Source of the DNA: Saccharothrix algeriensis | GTDB lineage: Bacteria > Actinomycetota > Actinomycetes > Mycobacteriales > Pseudonocardiaceae | NCBI RefSeq assembly: GCF_016907655.1 | Contig: NZ_JAFBCL010000001.1 | Span: 4,808,001-4,872,000 of the forward strand | Length of the DNA: 64,000 bases | Reading direction: 5' to 3' | Part shown: one piece after another, positions 35,903 through 42,078 of the stretch | Position numbering within the stretch: the first letter of the stretch is position 1 | How the letters are laid out: each line of letters begins with the position of its first letter | The notes under the pieces: model-generated | Told to the model about the DNA's origin: nothing | The model's database searches: none | Seen by the model: only the letters and a program-made list of their open reading frames with translations | Position numbers and translations under genes: made by a program

Positions 35903-36498
35903 GCCGGGTGGGCAAGGTGGAGCGGACCACCAAGGAGTCTTCGGTGCACGTCGAGGTGGACCTCGACGGGACCGGGCAGGTCGAGATCGCGACCGGGGTG
36001 CCGTTCTACGACCACATGTTGACGGCGCTGGGCGTGCACGGGTCGCTGGACCTGGTGGTGCGCGCCTCCGGCGACGTGGAGATCGACGCGCACCACACGG
36101 TGGAGGACGTCGCCATCGTGCTGGGGCAGGCGTTGCGGGAGGCGCTGGGGGACAAGGCCGGCATCCGCCGCTTCGGCGACGCGTGGATCCCGATGGACGA
36201 GACGCTGGCGCACGCGGCGGTGGACGTCTCGGGCCGGCCGTACTGCGTGCACGTGGGCGAGCCGCCGGAGTTCAACACCTTCACCATCGGCGGCAACTAC
36301 CCGTTCGTGCTCAACCGGCACGTGTTCGACTCGCTGGCCTTCCACGCCGGCATCGCGCTGCACGTGCGGGTCGAGTACGGCCGCGACCCGCACCACATCA
36401 CCGAGGCCCAGTTCAAGGCGATCGCGCGGGCGCTGCGCGCGGCGGTGGAGCCCGACCCGAGGGTCGGCGGTGTGCCGTCCACCAAGGGCGTCCTGTAA
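35899..36498 (+). CDS. hisB: Imidazoleglycerol-phosphate dehydratase
   Basis: A 199-residue Mn-dependent dehydratase. The duplicated metal-binding motifs are visible: FYDHMLTALGVHG and DAHHTVEDVAIVLG in the first half, DVSGRPYC then NRHVFDSLAFHAGIALHV and DPHHITEAQFKAIARAL in the second. It is a stand-alone dehydratase without the N-terminal phosphatase of enterobacterial HisB. The GTG start overlaps hisC by 4 bp. Confidence 0.97.
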   Translation: MSRVGKVERTTKESSVHVEVDLDGTGQVEIATGVPFYDHMLTALGVHGSLDLVVRASGDVEIDAHHTVEDVAIVLGQALREALGDKAGIRRFGDAWIPMDETLAHAAVDVSGRPYCVHVGEPPEFNTFTIGGNYPFVLNRHVFDSLAFHAGIALHVRVEYGRDPHHITEAQFKAIARALRAAVEPDPRVGGVPSTKGVL

Positions 36499-36653
36499 TG
36501 CCCAAGGAGTACGTGGTCATCGGGTTGCTCGCGCTGGCGGGCTTCCTGATCGGCGGGGTCTACAGCACGTGGAAGACGGCACGCGGGCTCGCCGTCGTGC
36601 TCGTCGTGCTGACGCTGATCTCCATCGGCGGCGCGATCGCGTGGTTGCTGTAG
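36498..36653 (+). CDS. Small membrane protein downstream of hisB
   Basis: A 51-residue protein with two hydrophobic segments (about 6-20 VVIGLLALAGFLIGG and 30-50 LAVVLVVLTLISIGGAIAWLL) joined by a short basic loop YSTWKTARG. It starts with the TAATG junction on the hisB stop, so it is translationally coupled to the his operon. No enzymatic motif is visible; it may be a structural or regulatory membrane miniprotein. It is the last gene before the accessory segment. Confidence 0.7.
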   Translation: MPKEYVVIGLLALAGFLIGGVYSTWKTARGLAVVLVVLTLISIGGAIAWLL

Positions 36654-36786
36654 GCACGCCGGACCAACCGTGAAGCCGGCGGCCCCCGCCGCCGGCCCAC
36701 ACCTCCACCACACCTCGCGCGCACCGACCGCCGCCCTCGCTTTTCGCTCTGGGGTTTTCGGCACGCCCCGTGCAGTCCGGTGCTCT

Positions 36787-36911
36787 CGTGTTCTCCCCGT
36801 ATGGCCTGCCCGGAGGGCTACCATGCTTTCTTGGGGGGTGCAAGCACGCTTTTCGCTTGCACCCCCCAAGAAAGCATGGTCGTCTTTGACAGGTCATGCG
36901 GGGGGAACACG
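36787..36911. repeat. Nested-hairpin element, copy 1
   Basis: Outer arms 36787-36808 and 36890-36911 are 22 nt long and complementary except at three positions. Inside, perfect 25-bp arms 36821-36845 and 36855-36879 (CATGCTTTCTTGGGGGGTGC type) enclose the 9-nt loop ACGCTTTTC. Outer and inner stems are separated by 12 and 10 nt. The outer arm shares its sequence with three other places in the window. As RNA or extruded DNA this would make a very stable two-stem structure. Confidence 0.9.
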
Positions 36912-36928
36912 ACCGCTGTTTCTTTTCA

Positions 36929-37058
36929 TTCTCCTTGGCGGCCTGCCTGTCCGGCGAGGACTCTTTTGGGTTTTACCTGGATCCGTGCCGCACCAAATAT
37001 TTCCTGGATCGGTGCGCGATCTTAGTAAGAAAAGCGGCCGAGAGGCCCCCAAGGAGAA
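36929..37058. repeat. Imperfect long inverted repeat between the two nested-hairpin elements
   Basis: Arms TTCTCCTTGGCGGCCT (36929-36944) and the complement of TTCTCCTTGGGGGCCT (37043-37058) match at 15 of 16 positions, with about 98 nt between them. The left arm runs into 36940-36967, which repeats the GGCCTGCCYGTCCGGCGAGG block of the half-element at 28.05 kb. Inside lie two copies of CCTGGATC followed by a GTGC-containing stretch. It may be a third, decayed member of the same repeat family. Confidence 0.6.
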
Positions 37059-37069
37059 GGGAAGTGCGT

Positions 37070-37195
37070 CGTGTTCTCCCCGTACGGCCTGCCGGAGGCA
37101 ATCATGCCGAGCAGGGGGTGTCAAGCGGTGAAGCGTGCTTGACACCCCCTGCTCGGCATGATTGGGCTGCGCCCAGGCCGTACGGGGAGAACACG
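37070..37195. repeat. Nested-hairpin element, copy 2
   Basis: Outer arms 37070-37091 and 37174-37195 are perfectly complementary over 22 nt (CGTGTTCTCCCCGTACGGCC type). Inner arms 37100-37126 and 37137-37163 are perfectly complementary over 27 nt (containing ATGCCGAGCAGGGGGTGTC) around a 10-nt loop GGTGAAGCGT. Spacing is 8 and 10 nt. The architecture equals copy 1, but the inner stem sequence differs with compensating changes on both sides. Confidence 0.92.
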
Positions 37196-37211
37196 AGGCA
37201 CGAGGCTGCGC

Positions 37212-37318
37212 TGAAGCGCCGCCGCGCGGGGCGCGGCCTGAGGCGAGAGTTGAAGCGCCGCTGCGCGGGGCGCGGCTTGAGGTGAGTGCTGAAGCGCCGC
37301 CGCGCGGGGCGCGGCGTG
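37212..37318 (+). repeat. 39-bp GC-rich tandem repeat, about 2.7 copies
   Basis: Units begin TGAAGCGCCGC at 37212, 37251 and 37290, exactly 39 bp apart; the third is cut after the GCGCGGGGCGCGGC core. Each core can fold on itself (GCGCC...GGCGC). The period is a multiple of three, but the encoded LKRRRAGRGL-like peptide lies in a frame running through the hairpins and is not believed to be a protein. Confidence 0.8.
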
Positions 37319-37418
37319 GGTCCGACGTCATGCCGGCGGTTCGGCTCGATTGGTCTGTTGGTCTGTTGGCCTGGTGGTGGCCTGTTGATTTAGTGCTTCG
37401 GGGTGATTTCCTGGGGTC

Positions 37419-37961
37419 TCAGGGGTGGTTCTGGTTGTCGGGTTCTCGCAAGTAGGCCGGTGGGACGGCGGGGGTGAGCCAGACGCCGTTCGCGCTGATG
37501 CGGAATTCGTGGCCGTCGGCGTGCATCCGGCCTGCTGCCACTTCGAGGACGACCGGCTTTCCCCGGCGCGAGCCGACGCGGATCGCGGTGTCCGTGGTCG
37601 CCGACAGGTGCACGTCGTGGCGGCGCATGGGGCGCAGGCCGTCCCGGCGGATGTCGGGCAGGGCCGCCGCGACCGTGCCGTGGTAGAGCACGGCCGGGGG
37701 TTCGGCGGTGGGGAGGTCGAGGTCGACCTGCACCGTGTGGCCCTGGCTGGCCCGGATGCGACCGCCTTCGACGGCGAAGCGCTGCTTGTCGTTGTGGGCC
37801 ACCACTTCGCGGACGCGGTCGTGGGTCGTCCGCAGTGCGCGGACGAGGTCGTCCAGGTCGACCCAGCCGGCCGGGTCGAGGGTGAGTCCCACTTCCTGCG
37901 GCGCGTGGCGGAGGTGGCGGGACATCCGCTTCGACAAGCGGATCATTTCCTTCTCTTGCAC
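37419..37961 (-). CDS. kptA: RNA 2'-phosphotransferase (Tpt1/KptA family)
   Basis: A protein of about 180 residues matching the KptA/Tpt1 fold. The N-terminal winged helix has LSKRMSRHLRHAP (Arg/His motif contacting the 2'-phosphate) and LTLDPAGWVDLDDLVRAL. The C-terminal ADP-ribosyltransferase-like lobe has ASQGHTVQVDLDL, VLYHGTVAAALPDIRRDGL and HVHLSATTDTAIRVGSRRG-like segments. The enzyme removes an internal RNA 2'-phosphate using NAD+. Bacteria lack the splicing pathway that makes its eukaryotic substrate, so its job is unclear. GTG 37961 gives the family N-terminal length; ATG 37946 is possible. It is next to the hairpin cluster. Confidence 0.9.
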   Translation of the reverse strand: MQEKEMIRLSKRMSRHLRHAPQEVGLTLDPAGWVDLDDLVRALRTTHDRVREVVAHNDKQRFAVEGGRIRASQGHTVQVDLDLPTAEPPAVLYHGTVAAALPDIRRDGLRPMRRHDVHLSATTDTAIRVGSRRGKPVVLEVAAGRMHADGHEFRISANGVWLTPAVPPAYLREPDNQNHP

Positions 37962-38058
37962 GGCCCCAGTGCAGCACGCGGGGCGCGGCGTCGCCACCGC
38001 GTTTGCCGCGCCCCCCGCAGGCGGTTGCGGCACCGACGCCGCGGTGCGGGGCCTGTGG

Positions 38059-38520
38059 TCAGGTGCCGCCCTCGCAGGCGGGCTTGAGCTTGGGCGCGCC
38101 GGGGCCGTCGGCGGCCTGCTCGTCCTCGAAGTTGTGCAGGAAGCAGCTGCGCAGGGACAGGCAGCCGCAGCCGATGCACGACGTCAACCGGTCCCGCAGG
38201 CGGATCAGCGCGTCGATGCGCGCGTCCAGCTCGACCTGCCAGTTGGTGGACAGCCTGCTCCAGTCGGCCTTGGTGGGAGTCCGGTTGTCCGGGAGGGTGG
38301 CGAGCGCGTCGTGCACGTCCTCCAGGCTCAGGCCCACGCGCTGCGCGGTGCGGATGAACGCCAGCCTGCGCAGCACCGAGCGCGCGTACCGGCGCTGGTT
38401 GCCCGCGGTGCGCTCGGAGGAGATCAGCCCCCGCTCCTCGTAGAACCGCAGCGCAGTGTGCGGCACACCGCTGCGCTCGGCCACCTGTCCGATGGTCAGC
38501 ATTTCGGGCAACTTGCTCAC
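38059..38520 (-). CDS. soxR: Redox-sensitive MerR-family activator SoxR
   Basis: A 153-residue MerR-family regulator. The N-terminal winged helix (LTIGQVAERSGVPHTALRFYEERGLI) is followed by a dimerisation helix and the [2Fe-2S] cluster motif C115-IG-C118-G-C120-LSLRS-C126, diagnostic for SoxR. In actinomycetes SoxR responds to redox-cycling metabolites and to oxidation of the cluster, activating promoters with a 19-bp spacer. GTG 38520 lies 6 nt after TAGTAT (38532-38527), a leaderless start. It is divergent from the split transketolase genes. Confidence 0.96.
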   Translation of the reverse strand: MSKLPEMLTIGQVAERSGVPHTALRFYEERGLISSERTAGNQRRYARSVLRRLAFIRTAQRVGLSLEDVHDALATLPDNRTPTKADWSRLSTNWQVELDARIDALIRLRDRLTSCIGCGCLSLRSCFLHNFEDEQAADGPGAPKLKPACEGGT

Positions 38521-38536
38521 CTGCCCATACTATGCC

Positions 38537-38567
38537 TTGACCTCAACCTAAGTCGAGGTTGTTTGGT
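38537..38567 (+). promoter_or_regulatory. SoxR-type promoter and operator ahead of the transketolase genes
   Basis: The palindromic SoxR box CCTCAACCTAAGTCGAGG (38541-38558) resembles the E. coli site CCTCAAGTTAACTTGAGG. It sits between a -35 TTGACC (38537-38542) and a -10-like TTTGGT (38562-38567), whose spacing is 19 bp, the overlong spacer typical of MerR/SoxR-activated promoters. The transketolase ATG follows 6 nt after the -10. The outward soxR promoter begins just upstream, so one site could serve both genes. Confidence 0.8.
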
Positions 38568-38573
38568 AGGGGC

Positions 38574-39263
38574 ATGGCAGTTGCGAGCGGGCTGGGCTTC
38601 GCGGACATCCCCGCGCTGTTCCGGCGGATGACCGGGGACGAGAAGCACGAGTGGGCGGCGGCGTCCACGCTGGACGTGCTGTGGGTGCTCTACGACCGAG
38701 TGCTGGACGTGTCACCGGACCGGGTGGACGACCCGGACCGCGACCGGTTCCTGCTGTCGAAGGGGCACGGGCCGATGGCGTACTACGCCGTGCTGGCCGC
38801 CAAGGGTTTCATCGAGCCATCCACTTTGGACACCTGGACCGCGTGGGACTCGCCGCTGGGGCAGCACCCGGACCGCGTGCTGGTGCCCGGTGTGGAGATC
38901 AGCAGCGGTTCGTTGGGGCACGGCATGCCCATCGGGGTGGGCGTGGCCATCGGGTTGCGGTTGCAGGGGAGGTCCTCGCGGGTGGTGGTGCTGGTGGGGG
39001 ACGCCGAGCTGGACGAGGGCAGCAACCACGAGGCGATCGCGCTGGCGGGCCGGATGGGGCTGGGGAACTTCACCGTCGTGGTGGTGGACAACGAGTCGGG
39101 CACGCACGGGTGGCCGGGAGGGATCGCGGCGCGGTTCGCCGTCGAGGGGTGGGCTGCGTCCACAGTGGACGGTCGTGATCAGGGTGCGCTGCACGCGGCG
39201 TTCACGGCGGAGCACCCGGGCCGGCCGCTGGTCGTGGTGGCGCGGATCGGTGAGGAGGGCTGA
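38574..39263 (+). CDS. Transketolase, N-terminal (thiamine diphosphate-binding) subunit
   Basis: A 229-residue half-transketolase. LLSKGHGPMAYYAVLAAKGF, GSLGHGMPIGVGVAIGLRL and the TPP/Mg motif GDAELDEGSNHEAI are clear. It needs the product of the next gene to form an active heterotetramer that moves two-carbon units between sugar phosphates. ATG 38574 fits the leaderless SoxR-type promoter; an upstream TTG in frame would lie inside the operator. Its stop overlaps the partner's ATG by one base (TGATG). Physiologically it would boost pentose-phosphate and hence NADPH turnover on redox stress (inference). Confidence 0.93.
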   Translation: MAVASGLGFADIPALFRRMTGDEKHEWAAASTLDVLWVLYDRVLDVSPDRVDDPDRDRFLLSKGHGPMAYYAVLAAKGFIEPSTLDTWTAWDSPLGQHPDRVLVPGVEISSGSLGHGMPIGVGVAIGLRLQGRSSRVVVLVGDAELDEGSNHEAIALAGRMGLGNFTVVVVDNESGTHGWPGGIAARFAVEGWAASTVDGRDQGALHAAFTAEHPGRPLVVVARIGEEG

Positions 39264-40213
39264 TGTCATCGCAGGGGGAAGAGGTCGGGACGCCGTCGGT
39301 GGGGAGGGTGCTGCCGGTGCGGGGGGCGTCGGAGCCCTTGACCATGCGGCAGGTCTTCGTGGACACGGTGCAGGAGGTGATGGAGCACGACCCGAGGGTG
39401 GTGGTGGTGCTCGCGGAGATCTCCCGCGACGCCTTCCGGCCGTCGCCCAGGGTGGTCAACGTGGGCATCCGGGAGCAGGTCATGGTCGGGGTCGGCGGCG
39501 GGCTGGCGCTGAGCGGGCTGCGGCCGGTGGTGCACACGTACGCGCCGTTCCTGGTGGAGCGGCCGTTCGAGCAGGTCAAGCTGGACTTCGGGCACCAGGA
39601 CGTGGGCGGGGTGCTGGTGAGCATCGGGGGGTCCTACGACGACCCGGTGTGGGGCCGGACCCACCAGGCGCCCGGTGACGTGGCGCTGTTCGACACGCTG
39701 CCGGGCTGGGCGGTCCGGGTGCCGGGCCACCCGCGCGAGGTCGAGCCGATCGTCCGGGAGGCGCTGGCGTCGGACGACCGCGTCTACATCCGGTTGTCGT
39801 TGCGGGAGAACGCTGTCGCCCGCCCGGTGGTCGAGGGGTTCACCGAGGTGCGGCGCGGGGCGAGGGGAGTGGTCGTCGCCGTGGGCCCGATGCTCGACCC
39901 GGTGCTGGCGGCCACCGAGGGGGTCGACGTGTCGGTCCTGTACGCGACCACCGTCCGGCCGTTCGACGCGCACGGCCTGCACGCCGCCGTGGCCGGTGGT
40001 CGGGCCGACGTGCTGCTGGTCGAGCCGTACCTGGCGGGGACGTCGGCGCACCTGGCCGCCGAGTCCCTGGCCGACGTCCCGCACCGGCTGCGGTCGCTGG
40101 GGGTGCGGCGGGAGACCGAGCTGCGCGCCTACGGCACGGCCGAGGACCACGACTCGGCCCACGACCTGGACGTGGTGGGCATCGCGGCCGAGGTCCGGCG
40201 GATGTTCGGGTGA
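39263..40213 (+). CDS. Transketolase, C-terminal (pyrimidine-binding) subunit
   Basis: A 316-residue partner of the preceding protein, with the pyrimidine-binding domain (TMRQVFVDTVQEVMEHDPRV, NVGIREQVMVGVGGGLALSG) and the C-terminal regulatory domain of transketolases. The conserved glutamate that activates the cofactor is in GIREQ. The N-terminal 25 residues are a flexible extension. Stop-start overlap with the N-terminal subunit ensures balanced synthesis. Other split transketolases act in aminoshikimate or secondary metabolism, so a non-central role is also possible. Confidence 0.92.
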   Translation: MSSQGEEVGTPSVGRVLPVRGASEPLTMRQVFVDTVQEVMEHDPRVVVVLAEISRDAFRPSPRVVNVGIREQVMVGVGGGLALSGLRPVVHTYAPFLVERPFEQVKLDFGHQDVGGVLVSIGGSYDDPVWGRTHQAPGDVALFDTLPGWAVRVPGHPREVEPIVREALASDDRVYIRLSLRENAVARPVVEGFTEVRRGARGVVVAVGPMLDPVLAATEGVDVSVLYATTVRPFDAHGLHAAVAGGRADVLLVEPYLAGTSAHLAAESLADVPHRLRSLGVRRETELRAYGTAEDHDSAHDLDVVGIAAEVRRMFG

Positions 40214-40787
40214 CCGCCGGGGACCTCTCTCAGGATTCGCAGCGGGAACCGTCGGTGGGGCGTGGGAGAATGGTGTCGGGGGCCAGGAGCCACGCCCGAG
40301 GCGGCTCATAGGTCCCCGACCAGGCATTCCGCGGCCGGGCGCACCGCTCCTGGGTGCCCGGCCGCGTCGCGGGGTGCCGGGGGCGGGCGCCCGGCCCTCA
40401 AGCGCCTACCCCGCGGCCGTCCGGCCCTCAAGCGCTCCCAGCCGGCCGCCCGGCGCTCAAGTGCGCGTTCCGTCGACTGCCCAGCGCTCAAGCACCCCCG
40501 CCGGCCGTCCGGCCCTCAAGCACCCCCGCCGGCCGTCCGGCCCTCAAGCGCCCCCCCGCCGGCCGCCCGGCCCCGACCCACCTCGAAGCGCCTCCGACCA
40601 GCGCTTCCCGCGCCGGCAGCAGCGGTGGGCGAGGTCACCGGGTTCTCGCACGCTAACTTTCGAATTTTGCGATACGGTGGTGGAGCGCGGCCCTGAGCAG
40701 GCGGGGCCGGCTGCCGACCGGCACCGCGGAACCCGACCTGCCACCGAAGGACCCGCCACGCGCGGGGACGACGAGACGAGGTCAACC
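40214..40787. other. 574-bp intergenic region with a folded element, a CTCAAG repeat array and the promoter of the HTH-PIN pair
   Basis: No gene is supported. Near the start, 40275-40320 can fold as a two-helix hairpin (GTCGGGG with CCCCGAC, and GAGCC with GGCTC), preceded by a -10-like GAGAAT. Bases 40383-40575 are a degenerate direct repeat array. An AT-rich patch (40654-40678) ending in TACGGT (40673-40678) is the likely promoter for the downstream HTH gene, giving a leader of about 100 nt. Confidence 0.6.
40383..40575 (+). repeat. Degenerate direct repeats carrying CTCAAG every 28-31 bp
   Basis: CTCAAG occurs at 40397, 40427, 40456, 40487, 40515 and 40543, each inside a unit of the form GGCCGTCCGGCCCTCAAGC. 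Spacing is 30, 29, 31, 28 and 28 bp. Units vary between copies and the spacing is not a whole number of codons, so it is not a protein repeat. Regular spacing near three helical turns could suit cooperative protein binding. Confidence 0.75.
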
Positions 40788-41294
40788 ATGGCCACCCCCG
40801 ATGCGGCCACCAGCCACACCGTGCTGCCACCCACCGACCCCGGCGACCGGCTCGCCGTGGTCGCGCACGCCCTGGACGCCATGGGCAAGGGGCGGGCGGA
40901 CGACGCCGGGCCGCCCCGCCCGGTCGCCGTCCTGGTCGGTCCGGACGGCGACCGCATCGAGCTGCCCGACGAGCTGTACGAGGTGCTGCGGCACGCGGCG
41001 CGCCAACTGCTGGGCGGGCGCGGCGTCACCATCTCCCCCCACGACCAGGTGCTCACCACCCAGGAAGCCGCGGACATGCTCGGCGTGTCCCGACCCACCC
41101 TGGTCAAGCTCCTGGAAGACGGCGAGATCCCCTACTCCCAGCCGGGCCGCCACCGCCGCGTCAAGCTCGCCGACCTGGCGGCCTACCAGGAGCGCGCCAA
41201 GGTCCGACGCCGTTCCCTGCTGCGCGAGATGACCCGGGACGCCGAAGCCGACGGCCTGTACGAGACGGGCGGGGGATTCGTCCCGACCCGGTGA
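40788..41294 (+). CDS. Excisionase/MerR-like HTH protein, probable antitoxin of a PIN toxin pair
   Basis: A 168-residue protein. The C-terminal half is an HTH_17-type domain (LTTQEAADMLGVSRPTLVKL, then GRHRRVKLADLAAY; about residues 87-135) with a charged tail. The N-terminal half has a short segment VAVLVGPDGDRIELPDELYE like a beta-sheet dimerisation element. It precedes a PIN-domain gene by 61 bp in the same direction, the usual antitoxin-toxin order. ATG 40788 follows GAGACGAGG. As an antitoxin it would bind both its own promoter and the nuclease. An independent excisionase role is unlikely since no integrase is near. Confidence 0.8.
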   Translation: MATPDAATSHTVLPPTDPGDRLAVVAHALDAMGKGRADDAGPPRPVAVLVGPDGDRIELPDELYEVLRHAARQLLGGRGVTISPHDQVLTTQEAADMLGVSRPTLVKLLEDGEIPYSQPGRHRRVKLADLAAYQERAKVRRRSLLREMTRDAEADGLYETGGGFVPTR

Positions 41295-41355
41295 CGGTTG
41301 GGCCGGTCGGTCGGTCTTCGTGGACCCGGCCGGCGCAGCCTGCCAGGATTCCTCG

Positions 41356-41913
41356 GTGGTCTTCTCCGCCGTGCTCGACGCCGCCGTTCTCGTGCCGATC
41401 CACCTGACCGACCTCCTGCTGCGCCTGGGCGAAGACCGAGTGTTCCGGCCGCTGTGGTCGGAGGAGATCCTGGCGGAGGTCGAGCGCAACATCCCGAAGG
41501 CCGACCCCCGCGCCACACCGGAACGCGCCGCGCGCCGCGTCCGGCACATGCGCGCCGCGTTCCCCGAGGCGATGGTCACGGGCCACCGGCCGCTCATCGG
41601 GGGCATGACCAACCACCCCAAGGACCGGCACGTCCTGGCCGCCGCCGTCCGGGCCAAGGCGGGGGTCATCGTCACGGCCAACGTCGACGACTTCCCGGCC
41701 TCCGCCTGCGACCCGTTCGAGATCGACGTCCGGCACCCGGACGACTTCCTGCTCGACCGGCTCGACTCCTGCCGCGCCGGGACGCTGCGCTGCGTGGACG
41801 AGTTGATCACGGACCTCAGAAGACCGCCGCGGACCCGGGGTGAGTTCCTCGAGCAGTTCCGCAAGACCGTCCCGTGCTTCGTGGACGAAGTCCTCGCCCG
41901 GCCGTACGCGTAG
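41356..41913 (+). CDS. PIN-domain ribonuclease, probable toxin
   Basis: A 185-residue PIN nuclease. The acidic active-site residues are D8 in VVFSAVLDAAVLVP, the glutamate in LWSEEILAEVERN, and aspartates in NHPKDRHVLAAAV and VTANVDDFP. Proteins with this VLDA...LWSEEIL form pair with HTH antitoxins in actinobacteria and cut RNA when released. GTG 41356 matches the family N-terminus and lies 6 nt after CAGGAT; GTG 41320 would add 12 residues. The C-terminal extension (about 145-185) is longer than in VapC. Confidence 0.83.
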   Translation: MVFSAVLDAAVLVPIHLTDLLLRLGEDRVFRPLWSEEILAEVERNIPKADPRATPERAARRVRHMRAAFPEAMVTGHRPLIGGMTNHPKDRHVLAAAVRAKAGVIVTANVDDFPASACDPFEIDVRHPDDFLLDRLDSCRAGTLRCVDELITDLRRPPRTRGEFLEQFRKTVPCFVDEVLARPYA

Positions 41914-42078
41914 CCGCCCGGGACGACCGCGCCGTCCGCCCCGCCGCGGCCCGGCCCGCGGGCGTTCGGACCCCGCCGACCCCCGGCGCGCGGCCCCCGG
42001 CGGGCCCGGTCGCCTTTTCGCCGGCGGCCCGTGCGTCGGGTGTTCGGGATCGGTTCGGCTCGGGCATGATCTCCGGTC

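Larger units (their letters stand above)
36654..37418. other. 765-bp non-coding region packed with inverted and tandem repeats
   Basis: Located between the convergent his operon end and kptA. No open frame here shows codon usage or family similarity expected of a gene; short frames translate the repeats themselves. Base composition is patchy, with T- and A-rich runs (CTTTTCATTC, AAATATTTC) unlike surrounding DNA. It contains two nested-hairpin elements (36787-36911, 37070-37195), a long imperfect inverted repeat between them (36929-37058), a near-direct repeat CCTGGATCSGTGC, and a 39-bp tandem repeat (37212-37318). Bases after 37330 show nothing else. Confidence 0.75.

Noticed and set aside
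36787..37195. Insertion sequence or transposon ends
   Set aside because: The inverted arms are present but no transposase frame or target-site duplication is visible between or around them; at most a non-autonomous element.
36650..37330. Short hypothetical proteins encoded through the hairpin region on both strands
   Set aside because: The open frames run through perfect inverted repeats, so both strands give similar Cys/Arg/Pro-rich peptides. They lack ribosome sites and normal third-position GC bias.
40214..40330. Terminator of the transketolase genes
   Set aside because: The hairpin at 40275-40320 has short separated helices with large internal loops and no T-run. It is noted as a possible folded element, but the support is too weak to call it a terminator.
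40383..40575. CRISPR array
   Set aside because: The CTCAAG repeats are evenly spaced, but the repeat units vary between copies, there are no unique spacers of 25-40 nt between constant repeats, and no cas gene is in the window.
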